Assembly (NCBI RefSeq): GCF_901709675.1
Contig: NC_051088.1
Span: 9,576,193-9,640,192, forward strand
Source: Syngnathus acus
Lineage: Eukaryota > Chordata > Actinopteri > Syngnathiformes > Syngnathidae
Direction of reading: 5' to 3'
DNA: 64,000 nucleotides
Shown in pieces: positions 24,209 through 38,239 of the stretch; within the stretch, counting starts at the first letter, position 1; the number at the start of each line of letters is the position of its first letter. Position numbers and translations under genes: made by a program. The notes beneath the pieces are model-generated. The model was not told the DNA's origin, did not search any database, and saw nothing but the letters and a program-made list of their open reading frames with translations.

Positions 24209-27200
24209 TTTGTATTCTTTATTTCTTATGAGCAAAGTGGCGGTGACCAAGTTTCACTGGCAAGGAGTGTAATTATTCATCACAACATGTAAATTGCATG
24301 CACTATCCTCTACGGAGAATGTGGCGGACAATTACTATTCAATTTGGTTCAAACTAATAGTTAAGGCAGTATTTTGTCTAAATAATGGCCACACCTGCTT
24401 ACAACAGAACTTTAGTCAAATAGTAGAACTCTGACAGTAGTAGAAAGACATTTGTTTAGTAAGCGTGAGTGGATGATAGATGTGGCCAGGGTTCGAGTAT
24501 TTGTCAGGAAATAGAAAAGTAATTTTAAAAAGAGAAATAATATCTTTCATAACAAATCAAGCTAATGCTCAGAAAAGAACATAATTGGGAAGAGTTTAAT
24601 TGCATATCAAATAAATGAATTAGAGAAACTGAATAACAAGAGTTTGAGAGAAAATGTGGGTGAAAGAACTCCCGAGGTTTGTCTGCAGCATGTCATAATA
24701 GTGCAGGATGATACTTGTGACTGGCACGTGACCTCACGAAGCCTCCAGGTCTAATTGAGAAACTGAAAAGACTGGAAGGTCACCACTGGAAAAGGTGGCT
24801 AATGGATGACGCAGATTATCGGCAATCAGACGACCGAGATCTGGCACAGTCTTAGAATGCAGTGAGAAGCATGCCGACCAGTTATTAGAAAAGAGAAGCT
24901 GGGTTTCCAAAAATAAAGCAACCTCTATGGTATCACAGCAGAGTGAAGTGGTTGGATGTCTTTCTGAAGAAAAATAGATATCAGATGTTAAGTGCAATGT
25001 AGAATGTTCTATTCACAAGGAATTTGGGTCTTTTGAGGGTAGGAACGACTTCAATAGTATGCAGCGTCTAGAACGCAATCCACAAGTGAAGGTGAACAAA
25101 CCTGGTGACACTCAGACAAAGCACAAAACTGACTATTAGTAGACTGAAAGAGATGACTATAATGTCGTTTATTGACGGGAGAAAATAATAAGCAGATTTG
25201 ATGTCTATATTCCAATTGATCACAATTACCACGTACCTCTTGTCAGCCCACACATAAAAACTGGTTACACATAAAAAATATTTCCAAAACCTCAATTTTG
25301 ACCTTAACCCAAATATCGACGGCATGTCAACGTAGTCATTGCAGTCTTACACCAACAGTGCACAGTCAAAGGTCCTCCTCCCCAACAACAATAATTAGTG
25401 ACGAGTCAACTGAGCTTTCAACATCAATGTGGTTTGTTGGAAACGGTAAAGCTGGCTTGTCGACTAGCATACTGTTTGGCAGGGAAATATAGTTTCGATG
25501 CCAAAGCCACTCTGGCCAAAGAAGTGCGCTGCTATTCACAGAGGACGATGAGTACCGAAGCACAAAATGAACAATTCTTTCATGCACAGCTCCTGTTTTA
25601 TTTTAATGAGCGTCACGCCTGGCAAAATATTCAGTTTTCCATTCCAATTCAATCAAAAGGCCTTATGTGCATTTTTTTTTTTAAAACGACATTTCCCTTG
25701 TTTTGCAGCTTCTTCATTGCGTACGTGCCTGGATCTTTGTCTAAACAGTGCAGAGCAACATGCAAATGTAACACAAACACGCGGATCATCTTTGGCCTAT
25801 TGAAAGTGACACGGAGAAGCGATTTTGTAGCAGTGGCCGTTCATTTGCATGTACAGAACACAGCTCGCTGCAGTTTTTCTCTCTGTCTCTGTCACTGGCT
25901 GCCTGTCGAATTGGTTTTTCCCTGATGGAGGGAGAGGGGCTATATTAATTGGCCGGCTACGTTGAAATTCAGCCTACGAAAGATACGGCCATAAATTTTA
26001 CATGCATATGCTCACGTTGTTCTTTCAAAAGTAGTCACTCGCTGTAGTTTCCGCTATGTCTTTCTCCCTCATAATTCTGGTTCTTTTTAAAAGTGGTACA
26101 GTCTGACAGCATGCTGGAATTGTGCCAAAATAGGCTAATCACAATTATTGCAGCAGCAATCACACAGATGGGGAAATGAATGGCCTGTTTAGCGGCATTT
26201 ATTAAAAGTTAACAAGCACTTTGGGAAGGTTTGTTAAAGCAAAAAAGACACTGTACAAAAGTAAATTACATTGACCATTAGGAACTTGGTATGAAAATGC
26301 AAATAGATTTGAATAAACCATTTTAGCTGTATTTGTTTTTCTTCCATGTACAAATACATGCACACAATCAACGTCTTGCAGAAAATCAGTATTCTGCCAA
26401 CAAAACAACTTATTTTGACATCATATAAAAATTAGTCATGGTTCACCAACAAAAAGACATTTATTTTTTCCATGGTAGAGCTAATCCGCAGTTCATTGGG
26501 GAAGGCTTGGAATTATTCAAAAGCATTTGCAAAATTTGATTATAATTGCAGCGGAACCTCTGTTTTTGTTTTTCGTTTTGAATGTTGAGGCGTGGAACTC
26601 TGCCAATAAAGAGTGACGTTGTTCATAAATGATACATCACAGCAAGTCAACAAATTTGATTTCATATTGTTTGTGGTTCAATAAAACGTATGCACTGCTT
26701 GAAAATGTTCATAAGAACGCCAGAGGTCACTTTTGTTATTGTTGTTGTTGCAATGAGTTGGTAGGTGTACAAGGTACACCTATAACTACTATAATCTGGT
26801 TGTCCAGTTTCATTCCTCAAGATTAGTTGCATTGCTCAGCGTACAGCTGTCTTGAAAGACTACAAGTACAAAGTATGACAAACCGAAAGACATGAACAAA
26901 TGTTGTTCAAGATCCCAACATGACACTCCGACAAGCATAATCAGAACACATGCAGCACATGCAATTCTCTTCTCGCTCTCTCCCTCTCTCTCTCATCTCT
27001 CCCCTTCCAACCAATGGTCAGCATGTACAGTATATTTCTACTAAGCTCAGAAATCAGCAGAACTACCGTTGCAATTGCAGTGGCCTGCAGATTTAAGAAA
27101 GCCATTGATGGGGAAAGAAGCCCCCATGCAGACAACACACCCTCATTCAACCTAAAGTATCAGCTTCTTCTGAACATCACACAACAAAACCCTCAAGAAC

Positions 27201-29905
27201 TCTGAATTCACCAGAGAACAGAGAAACGTAAAAAACATGACCCCTTTTGATATCCCAAAGGTGCTACGAGGTACAAAATTAAAAGGACTAAAGAGAAATG
27301 TTCTGGAAGAAAACCAACAATGAGTATTGGCAGTATTCAGGTTTTTAAAGTCAGTGAAAAGACATGCAGAAACTCAAATATTCCTTTAATGTGGTTTTTT
27401 GAATATCTAAATGACCCCTGGGTTACCTCTTTCTAACTGCGCAATCTCTTGCGACATTCGCGAGGAAGGGAATCTTGTTTTTTGTTGTAAAGGAACTACT
27501 TGTATGCGCATAAGGAGCAACACGAAAGTGTTGAATAAATAAAGGGGTGAAGCATACGTATGCCTCTCTCTGACACAAGCTTCACATGGATGATGACAGG
27601 AAGAAACAATTGCTATAAGGTCTCCTCTCTTCATCCAGAGCACGACCGGCAAGACTCAACAAGAGCGAGAGCCTATACATCAACTCGTCTGTCATCCACA
27701 AGTGGCAAGGTGGAGTCAGAGCGAGGGGAGGGGGATTGGAGGGAGTCACCAGGCTTGATATCTTTTATTTTTTTACGAGCTAATGCATCACAGCGATGTG
27801 CTTGGTGTGTTGCCAGGCCCACAAGCCACCTTATCCATTATTCATCTGGCTAACAAACTCCTAAACGAGGTAAACCAAGAGGAACAACCACAGCGAAAAG
27901 TACGGCCAGTAAGCGAGACCAGTGACTGCGCACAGACATTTTGACTGCTTGCACGGCTGAACACGTGTGACACTCAATAGATTGTAAGCGTCCAAGGACA
28001 GACAATCCTGAACATGTCCAGTTGCCTTTCTAGATTTCAAAATAAGGCTGCACGGCTGCAGTAGGTTCAGGTGCTGAATCCTATGGATGGCTTGTACCCA
28101 AAGCAGGTGAATAGAAACTGTAGGCCCGGAGGAGAAAAAAACTTAAAAACTAGTAAAAGAAAAGTCATTCTGTATTGCTGTATAATTGCCTGAAGATAAT
28201 TTGGAGGTTTTGCATAATCCCCTTCACTATTAAACAAACTACAATGTCTTTCCTCATAACTCAAGAAAGACCGAAAGAAAATAATTTTACGCCTTCAAAG
28301 ACAGCCACCTCTGTGTATGTCTGAATTTTAAAACTGAAGGAAAAGTGAAGAAATAAGTAGAGGGAGGGGGGGGTGAAGGATTGGGGGGGATCCTGGATCT
28401 GTAAATTTATTCAACTCTGCACCAAAATGAAATGGTTTCTCTCTTGGCCCATGCCCTTGTCCTCATCAAAGTTTCATGGAATTCAGATAAGTCGTATTTT
28501 TTTGCATAATCCTGCAAAGTAATAAACCTTCGATAAAAAACATAACCTCCGTGGCAGACGGACCAACTTCCAGATTCTGCTAATGACAAAACCACAAAAC
28601 CAGGCCAGTTTCCCTTAAATCAGCCTTTATTACGAGTATGCTTTTTACGCAAGTCTATTACCATCATCTTGCATGCAGCCAGCACACCTGACCCGTCACT
28701 TTGACCCCCTTCATCCTGTCCAAAATGCAAAATGAATCACTTTAACATCATCGCCAACCACATGTTACGGAGAGCAAGAATGATATTTCAGGCCAAAAGC
28801 ATGCATCCATGATCTTTACAAGACAGCGGGGGTATGAATTATTGCCCGGTTGCCACGGCAACACCTCATATGGAGAAAACACCACACTGCCGCTTGAGAA
28901 ATGGTGATTTGGGAGATTTCATTTTGAACACCATCCCGAAGATGGGAAGGCAAAAGGCGTAAGGGGGGGAAAAAAAGGAGTCTGTGAGAGGAGAGAGAAA
29001 AGGAGAAAAGTGCGAGCGACGGTCTGCTTGCAGCAATTTGCGGGAGTACGTTCCACAATTTGGCTCAATGTGTTTTTCTACAAGGCGAGCTGGAACACCT
29101 CTTGTGACATTCATTTCATTTCCATTTCAACACCTGCAAGCCATTCCTCCGCAAGCGGAATGATAAGGATGCCGTGCTGCAACACGAGAAACCCTGCATG
29201 CAAAACATGTCAGACTTTTCTTCATGTACCCCAATTGTCCAGCTGGTCGTCCTCAGGTTTCCACTCAAACAACGCCCCCCAGGCTCCTCACCATTCACCC
29301 GTCACCTCTTGATCCAAACCAGATCTTTACCATGTGACCCTTACAAGGCCCCCACAGTGCGCAGAGGTTCCCTGGGGACCTGAGGCACGATCGTATGTCT
29401 TGACTTGCCACGGCAACAAACAAATAGCTCGCCTGATTGGTCCATCATGGGCAGTCATTCCGGACAGCAGACAGCCACCGCCGGGATTTGTTTTTGTTGC
29501 AATAGCGCAGGCAGAGGTGGAAGAGGAGACGCGTTTTAGCTTTAAATCACACTTCCATTCACTTAGAATGCTTTATGGCCCAAATTTACATGACAATGTA
29601 AGTGAGTTCTAAAACAAAAAGAGAAGGTGCTTCTCATGAGAAAGACCTACAACGGTTGTATGTTGGGAAAAATACCGTTCAAATTTGGGCAGATTTACAA
29701 TCTGTGATTTACAATCTGAATATTTTTGGTTGCTTCTGCCTCAGTAGATTTGGACAAGAATCAATTTACTTGTATATAACCTTCTTTCCATGAACCTTCC
29801 TATTATCTAACTATTTTTCCATTTATTTTGTCATTTGTTTGCATGCAAGAAACAACAGATTTCAATTGAGAGCGTTTCAGCACCATGGATAGCACCTTTA
29901 TTTGA
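24209..29905. other. anonymous non-coding DNA, including a frame of 175 codons without family
   Basis: The plus-strand frame at 25398-25925 is the longest open frame outside the LINE. It has Cys/Phe-rich composition, no domain I know and no supporting splice or promoter signals. One frame of this length is expected by chance in 64 kb. A (CT)n tract lies at about 26971-27003. The block 28850-29560 is more GC-rich than its flanks and could be conserved regulatory DNA, which sequence alone cannot show. Confidence 0.4.
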
Positions 29906-30176
29906 CCATCCATTTTCAATAGTATCTGTCATCATTGGCTCAGCTGAGCTGGAGCCTATTATAGCTGACTTTGGGCAGTAGGCTGGGTACATCCTGGACT
30001 AGTCGCCAACTAATCGCAGGGCACAGATAGACAAATAACACACTTTTAATCTTCAATGAAACTGACATAAGGGTTTGGAGAAGAAAGACTATGAAAACTG
30101 TCTGTGTAAAATAAAAAAGCCTGCATCCCAGATGTGAACCCTGGACTTTAGAATTGTGAGGCTGATGACCTAACCC
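29906..30176 (+). mobile_element. decayed copy of a common fish interspersed repeat
   Basis: The sequence CCATCCATTTTCAATAGTAT, followed by GAGCTGGAGCCTATTATAGC, then CTGGGTACATCCTGGACTAG and TCGCCAACTAATCGCAGGGC, matches from memory a dispersed repeat found throughout teleost genomes. That repeat continues with a segment ending in GTGAACCCTGGACTTTAGAA and GTGAGGCTGATGACCTAACC, also present here. The copy has many substitutions and deletions and no coding capacity. I do not assign the family with certainty. It may be a LINE-derived or SINE-like repeat. Confidence 0.7.
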
Positions 30177-33100
30177 CAAAAGAAATGGATAAAGCCTGAA
30201 CAGAAGCTGCTTAGCGTATAAGGTTTCTGCAATTAGCTTTAGATATGCTTGCAAGCTGTGTTAAGTTAAAAAAGATAAATAGAAGCCTGAAGCCAGCTAA
30301 CGATGAATCACAAAGCCTATAATCACATTGCTGCATAATATTCTGACAAAATATTTGACTTAAGGCAGCAAAAATAAACACAGATAAATTTAGTAACAAA
30401 TATTTCGTGTGACTCCAAAAGAAGCAGCTTTTCAGCCATACTATTATCAATCACTGCAGTACAAATCTACATTATTGTTATCATCTTTAAAAGTATTTAT
30501 TTTGTAGCATTTTGTTAATATGGACACATTTATGATTTTTGATTATTGGTGTCGTTTTTTGTAATGTTACTCTGTAGGTGTTAGGGAGTTATTATTATTT
30601 TTCTTTTACTACAAAATGTGTCCAAATGTTGCATTCAAGATGTCCGTCCATGTTTGTTTTGGAGCGTAATCCTTTATTTGGGAGCAGCAAAGACTATCTA
30701 ATTTATATAATAATCTAATTTAACATAGTGCTTAAAAACACTCTTCCACGTTTCAATATGCACACCAAGTTCTAGTTCACTGCTGCCATGACCTCTATCT
30801 GAATCAAGCCACTTGGGAGCAAACAAAATCGTAATTATGTCACTTCAACCAAGTCGTGTAAATCCAGCCTATGAAATCCAAAGCCCTAGGTCTGACCTTG
30901 GCTTACGGCGCACAATGAAACCATTTAAGCCCAAATAGCCGGCCGGGAAAGCATCTTCCTCAGCAAAGTTTATCTTTCCTCGCTCCAATATTGGTCCCCA
31001 AGTCAATAATGTTGACTCATCGACCGTCCCTTTGCTTGCCGTCAATAAAGCACAACATAGCGTTTAAGTTCTTCCTCTAAAGAACAAGCAAAATGGATGA
31101 CCTCCAAGTCCTGAACAAGAAGTTGACATCAATCCATTTGCAGGTGTGGACCTTCAAATAAAGGCGTTCCCCAGTGATGGTTGCGTTTTCTTTTCTCGCT
31201 CCAAAAGTTGCGAGGTGCAGGTCATGAAAACCATGCATAATGATATCGCAATCGACAATTGCTGCTTGGAGCAATGGATTGACGTTACATCATATGTTGT
31301 GAAAAATTACACCTTGGAAAAACAATACGTGACAGATTGTGTTTGACAACGGCGGTTCCACTCTATAATCATTACATGTCATTGCTCACCAGCTGTGGCA
31401 AATCGCAATATTCGGCGGCCTCACAGTAAAGCATCAAATTGACAAGGATGCTTTTGACACAACAATCTAGTTTGTAAACGCAACTCAATAATGTTACAGC
31501 ATCAAATGATGATTATAACTAGCAAGTCAAGTGTGTCACTAAACAGTATAGCAAGTTTGTCATTTGTCAAAAAAGGAAAAGTCAAAATGCTTTGATACAG
31601 CATAGCTTTGCAAATCGCATCTAAATAAAATTACATGTGCCCATGCGTGTACAGTGTGCAGTGAGAGGAAAACGGAAAACACAAAGAGAAGAGATGCTTG
31701 TGAGTGAAAGGAAGCTGTCAGCATTTGTAGGTCAGTGTAAATGTTTAATGCTTTATGCAAATGGGATGATGCTACGAGGACACAAACACTTTGGAAGCCT
31801 ATTTTTCATTCAATATATATTCCCCAAGGTCCCTCCTCACCAATCAAGCACCTAAAAGTGCCAATTAGGCTAATGGACCTCTGCGACACAGAACCCCTCA
31901 TACTTGCATTACTCTTTTTTTGTCAGTGCAAGATGTCTCATTCTTCTTAACCAGACCTTCACAGTTTCTTCAGTCAAGTCTGCTGACGTCACAAGCGTGT
32001 CCAAATAATCTAATTTGAAACAGTCAGATGTTCACATTTGGCTCCTGCTCTCGGCACAAAATCTTTTCTCCCCCGGTGTACGCAAAATGACTTAAGCAGT
32101 GTTCTGAAAAGGCCTTGTTAGGCGCACTCCATTAGGGAAGCCAGGGATGGATTAGTGTAATGTGACAAGGAGGAAAACACTGGAGGTAAACTCACAAGGC
32201 GCAGTGAATAAATCCCATAATGGCCGTCTTATCTTATCAATTAGGGAACAATAATGTGGGTTTTTTTCCTTCTTGTTTGTGCTTTTAATGAGAAACTGCC
32301 AGGCTTTGCCAGCAGGTGCAATCATATCGTAAATTAATTTAATTTCTTTTGCCTGTTCGAGAAGCAAAGTGCTTGGCGTTTCAATGCCAGGTATTGTATT
32401 GAGTAATAGGAGGGGGGTGGAGTAGTTAAACAAGATTTTTTAATTAATCAATGTTTTTCGAATAATGTGCCAACGCTAAAAGCCTAGCCACTTGAATGTG
32501 CCTGAAAAAGAGTGTTTTGCGTCAAGATAAAGCCTACAGAACCTGCAAAGTCATACATTTTGGCCAATATTTTCTTTTTTTATTAAATCCTCTTACTCTA
32601 TCATCACATTTTAAAGAGAGTTTCAAAAGTGCTTTGTTGATACTGTTAAATTCTTAGACTTGTAGTCAGGCTATGTACTAGTTCATTGATTTAAGAACTT
32701 TTAAACATTGCATCAAAAGTTAATTTCATGATGGCGCTAGTTTGGTGCTGGAGTGGATTAAAAGAAAAAAATCCACTGCCATGAACAAACATTTTCAAAA
32801 GACTTTTGAGGCTTTTTGAATAGAGCAATTTGTTTTGTGCTAAAGCAGCAACAAATGTTAAAGGACACTGCATGAATCATACGCTGCTTTTTTCCTCTAT
32901 ATGTGTCATTTGTATTGCATTGTGAGTATTCGGTCCAGGCCATTAATGGCTTTTAGATGCCGCCTCCTACACGCGTACTTTCCAATGCAATGTGAGTATG
33001 TCAGGTGCTAGCGGTGGTTTCATCAGAGTCCCATATGTTGCGTGGTTTTGCAACCGCCTGTGTCACAAACAAGACTCCTTTTCACTGTGCGAAAGCCGGC

Positions 33101-34736
33101 GTGTGAAAATCCAAACTCCTCACTGGCAATGATGCTAAGATGATGCTCTGCGGAACACGGCTGATATGAAAGAAATTGGACAGTACGTCAGAAAGGTCTT
33201 TGCTCACAATTACCTGGTATTGTGCAAATTGAAATTTCATCGAACAAACTTGATGCAGAGCTTCGAGGCAGATGCGCTAACGGTGCTGGCCTTATTTTTA
33301 TTCTTACATGACAGAATGAAAAAAGGGTTTCAATTCTGAACAAAGCACAAATTAACTCTCATAGTGTTCTCCTTTAGAGGTTCCGGTCTAGTCTAAGCAC
33401 GAACAGAATCACATGCTGGAATGTGTTCAGCGTTTGTCAAAGCAAGTCCCCAACCCACAATCAGAGCAACAACGTTAAGAACTGGTTCTCTGCACTGGGT
33501 GTGGCCTGAATTCAAACAAAGCCAACCCCCTCCAGCGGGTCAACGCCTTGTGCGTGGACTGTACGCACGAGCGAATTGGGGCCAGCAGAGAAGATCCAGG
33601 GCAAGTCTGCTCGTGGATGGGGAGCCAGAGGAGGGAGTGCCATAAACGCCGCCAGATAGATGGGGGGAGGTGGGCTTGTGGATGTGGAGGATGTGGATTA
33701 TCGTTCAATTAAGTGCAAATCTCTGGGCAGGAATAGGAGCAGTCGTCAATGAATGTTTATCATCTTATTTTAAGGTTCTTATCAGTATCAGCATACACGG
33801 ATTTTTAAATGTTACCCTTTAAACGATGATACATGCATCTTCAAAGCTCGAAGATTATCTGCTATCTAGATATGGATGTTATTTTTTCTTTATTCTTAAC
33901 TGTCTGCACCCCATACTTTTTTTTCAACCCCCCCACCACTGGCACCACTGCTTTTAAATCTCTTTTTTTCTACGAGGGGGGGTTAGGCTGTTAATGGAGA
34001 GCTCACCCCGAGCCTGTCCCCTGAGCTTGTCCGTCCGAATCACAAAATGAGGATGACAGTTGGGGGGATTTGGTGAAGGAGTAAATGGGGGAGGGATGGT
34101 GCATATTCTGGGTCAGACATTGGCCTCCTAATCTGGGCCCTGGTCAACATACGCACGCACAGCAGACGGGACACCCCAATTCTTATTTACCTTACTTCTG
34201 CACAAGTCATTTTATTTATCACTACAGTAGATGCAATCATGGGTAAATGACATCATGTTGCTGTAGCCTAGATACTGTAACCCCTCCACATGGCTCATTG
34301 GGTTACAATGGGAGACAACGCCCTTGTCTATACAATAACCCCAGAGGTGCACCAGAGCGATGAAGATTCCACACTACGCGGCTCAAATGACATATTAAAT
34401 ATGAATGTGCATGAACCACATCGCTCGCTCTCTTTGTATTGTGCCTCACCAATCGCTATCTTTTAATGATCCTGTGTGTGTATGTGAGATGTGCTAATAA
34501 TGCCTTCAGTCAACTCCTTTAGAGCCTTCTTCTTGTGTTAGAAATTGATTGAGAATGAGCAATGGGACTTTCTGATATGCAACCACACAGGGCGACATTG
34601 CCCCCCGCCCCCCCAAATGTGACATGGAATAGATTTCTACTTTGTAAATCCAGGATCAGTTAGTCACAGCCATTTATTTGGGAATTTGCACAACCTGTGC
34701 GAGAGCTGCATGGTGACTCAGCATCTCTCAGTAATT
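30177..34736. other. anonymous non-coding DNA
   Basis: I see no gene, RNA or transposon. The stretches 30880-31060 and 32200-32400 look relatively complex and free of simple repeats and would be reasonable places to look for conserved non-coding elements, but I have no comparison to prove it. Confidence 0.4.
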
Positions 34737-34771
34737 GTGTGCGTGTGCGTGTGTGTGTGCGTGTGTGTGTT
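34737..34771. repeat. (GT)n/(GC) microsatellite
   Basis: Alternating GTGTGCGTGTG units. Confidence 0.88.
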
Positions 34772-34853
34772 TGAAACTCAGGGCTGGCGCGACAGCAAAG
34801 ACAAACTTTCATCCTTAAATTGACAATAGCCTCTCATGTACAGCAATAGGCAT

Positions 34854-34924
34854 GAAGGGAAAGAAAGGGAAAGAAGGGAAAAAGGGAGATAAGGGAAAGA
34901 AAAGAAAGAAGGAAAAGAAAAATT
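34854..34924. repeat. polypurine (GGGAAA)-type tract
   Basis: About 70 almost exclusively purine bases in AAGGGAAAGAAAGGGAAAG-like units, a polypurine strand that could form triplex DNA. Confidence 0.85.
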
Positions 34925-35036
34925 CTCAAGTCCTTTATTTTGTTCTCCTACTTCATTTTTATTGTATCTCTATGTATTTATTTGTCCACTCCTGAATGTG
35001 TGTGTGGGTGGGTGTGAATTGCTGATGGGATGGAGA

Positions 35037-35166
<130 letters not shown>

Positions 35167-37892
35167 ACAAGGGGGTTGGTCGAGTTCAGAGTAGGTAGCA
35201 GGGTACTTTAAGCTTCGTGACGGAGCAATAGACTCCTCTAGTGGTTCAGTTTATGATTGCAAATGGACGCCCCAACGTTCAACATTTTTTCTTCATACGC
35301 ATTAAAAATGTTGTCATTATCTGAAGTACCAATCGACTTTGGAGGATGAATTAAGCTTCAGTTTTCTTGTGGTTACTCAAATTGCACCCTCTCAAAACAG
35401 AATATGAGTTGGCCAATAATACAATAAGGTAATAAGGCTGTGAAATACTGTCGGAATGTCAATTTATTAATTTTAACTTCGAATGTATGTAATTATGCAA
35501 CAAAAGAAAACACCAGGGATCACATAAATGAATGTGAGTGTGACAAGTCCATCTCCGAGATTCTGTGACAACTAGTCCAAAGTCAGCGAGATAAGCTTTG
35601 GCTCCCTGCAACAACTCAACAGCCATATTTAAAATGGATGAGGATAATTGACATTTTGAATTTCCCCCTGGTTTTAGAAGCAGGCAGGATTTGCTCACTA
35701 CATTTATAACCATACATAGCTGTAGCCAAGAGATGGCAGCAGTTGCAAAGAGAAGAAAACGTTGCTGAAACGTGTCAGGACTGTTGGGGAAAGGACTCCA
35801 ACCTTCCCATTACACAAAGAGCTTTTAATCCTTTGAGAGACCTTCAATTTGATGCCTGAGTCTGCACAATTTACACAGCAAGACATAAAATGAAAGTAGA
35901 TCATTTGAAGCGATGTGCTAGATTAAAGTGCTGAGCACTTCCAGGCTTTACAGCGCGGTAAAAAGAGAAACGCTGAAACATTACTGTACACACAAAGCAC
36001 TTTTTCAAATTAAATATTTCAAATGAGGTATCACTCTGAGTGGTTTCGGACATGCGGCGGGTCAAGGCTAGTCAGAGGCATGAGCAGACATTGCAGGAAT
36101 ATTTCAGCAAGTTTGATGAGACTTTGCAGATAAGAATGTCCGTGGAGGTTGGAATGAACACCTCATTGTTCTGCATGGTTCGATCTGGATTTTACAGGAA
36201 AGTTCTAGATCTCAAACCATAATGCCTTTCAATAGAAACACTAAACTAGCAGAGGCGTCTGGTCTCGACACAGCTCATCTGCTTGAAGACACTTTGAAAA
36301 TAAACACTGCGGCTCGGACAAGAGGAGCAGGAAATAAACAGTCCTACGTGCAATTGTCCATGGAAATAAACACTCATCGTCTTTTCCAAAGAAAGTACTT
36401 AAACATACCAGCTTGCAAGAACTAACGTGTTTATATTTCAAGGCCATGACACCTTTAAATGGACACAAACAAGACAGAGATGAAATTGTTCATAACTGAC
36501 AAAGATTTCTTGCAAAGGACTTGAAATAACAACCAAAGAAAAACAATGACTAAGAACGAAGAAGATGTCAAAATCAAGCTTGAGTCGAGCATGTGATTTT
36601 GAAGGAATTCTGACATTGGAGCCCTCGGGTGGGGTCAAACAATTTGGAAGTCATCCAACATCTTTAGGAAAATATGCGTACCACCATCGAACCACCATCG
36701 TGCATGACATCACTCGAGACCTTCACATACAGAGACACGCTCATCGTGTAGGTTTAACTTCACAACAATTTTAAGTTTATTTTTCTTTTAGGTTATTTTG
36801 GTGTGACATGCCGACAGAGGGGTACGAATGCTAGCGGCGAGCAAATATTGTGAAGAATAGAAGAGTCCTTGAAAACTTTAGTGTGTGTGTCACTTTATTA
36901 GCCTCTTATCTGAACAGAGGCAGAAACCCAGGGTCAGGATGGCCCTGACTACTGGGGGCGACTTTCCAGATACATGAGCAAGTGTCTCGTCGTGAGCAGG
37001 CTTTAATCTTAGCTCAAGCATAGAAGGAGGATGGGATGCCAAAAAGAAGAGATTTGACTAAATATAAAGCATTCCAAAACTACATCATTGAAGGGCTGCT
37101 GAAAAGAAAAAGGATCACTGCAGGAGACAAAGTGAACAAGAAAATCTATTTTAGGCTGAGGAATTCACAAAAGATGTGCTTGTGCCTGTGTAACTTTTGA
37201 AACGGTCCCATCTACCTGTGCCTCCGTTTATGGAGGGGAAATGTACACTATGCTGGTAATACCGTCTTTCAAACTAAGCACCTGCAAGCTCAATGTGCTA
37301 TTCACAGGCTTTATAAAGGGCCGGGTCACACTCAAAGAAATACATTCTTTGAGATAAAGTCATACAGTGGTATCAAGCGAAGCACTACAATTCGTAAATG
37401 GAAATAATGACAAAGGAGAAAGGCTGCATGTCAAAACCAGAGCAAAAGGTGTTCGGTAAGTACAGAAGAGCCAAGAATGGCCATCCCAAAGGTAATGCTG
37501 CCACCAAAGTCCACAAATGAGGCTAATTACAGTTTTAGCTGGGTGTGAAGACTTTTGGAAATGCATTGAGTTTGCATGTGACTCATAAGTAAGCGTGAAG
37601 ATGGCAACAAAAACCAGGTTGCTATCAGGCAGCTCCGTCGTCTGTTAATCTTAGATGCGATTGTTTGCCTTGCAGTTAATAAGGTCCCCAAGGAGACCAA
37701 TTCTTGGGCTTTTGCAATAACTAGAACCTTAACTACTCAGCCAGACATGATCTTTGACCTTGACCTCGCTCTTATCCTTGCCAGAAAGTCGTGTGAGTGT
37801 TTAAAGCCTCACTTGAGGGGCGATACCACACACAAAGGCATGTGCAGGTGGACGCAAACAAGTTTGGCATTTTTAGGTTAGATGTGTCACTA
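35167..37892. other. anonymous non-coding DNA
   Basis: Nothing recognisable: AT-rich, with short chance frames and no repeat families that I know. Confidence 0.4.
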
Positions 37893-38239
37893 TAACCTGC
37901 GCTCCCGCACCACCAGACTTTCCAACAGCTTCGTACTCCAGGCTGTTAGGATCCTGAACTCGCTCCCCCTTTCAGCGTAGCGTCCTGTTCTTGCTGTATG
38001 CGCACTGGCTCGGTTTTGCCCCTCTTATTTAATGGATTATTGGTCTGTTATTTATTCATCGCTCGTTTTATTTTATTTATTATTTATTATTTATGGTTTG
38101 TGCCTTCTTGTTTTTGTTTTGTGTCGCCTACTTGTATGTCTCGTCACCGTGGGATGGAGAAAACGGAATTTCGGTTTCTTTGTGTGTCTTGACATATGAA
38201 GGGATTGACAATAAAGCTGACTTTGACTTTGACTTTGAT
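37893..38239 (+). mobile_element. 5'-truncated LINE, 3' end only
   Basis: It begins inside the C-terminus of the reverse transcriptase. From 37897 the frame reads LRSRTTRLSNSFVLQAVRIL-NSLPLSA with a TAG stop at 37978-37980, the conserved end of L2/CR1/Rex1-type RTs. A 3' UTR follows, with CTCGTCACCGTGGGAT and GGAATTTCGGTTTCTTTGTG motifs, an AATAAA at about 38210 and a tail of TGACTT hexamers to about 38239. Its 3' UTR closely matches the copy at 50381-50731 but not the LINE at the left edge, so two LINE families are present. Confidence 0.88.

Noticed and set aside
25398-25925. 175-codon plus-strand open frame
   Set aside because: Longest frame outside the LINE, but it has no domain, no codon or composition signal, poly(T)-derived Phe runs and no splice or promoter support. 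About one such frame is expected by chance in 64 kb.
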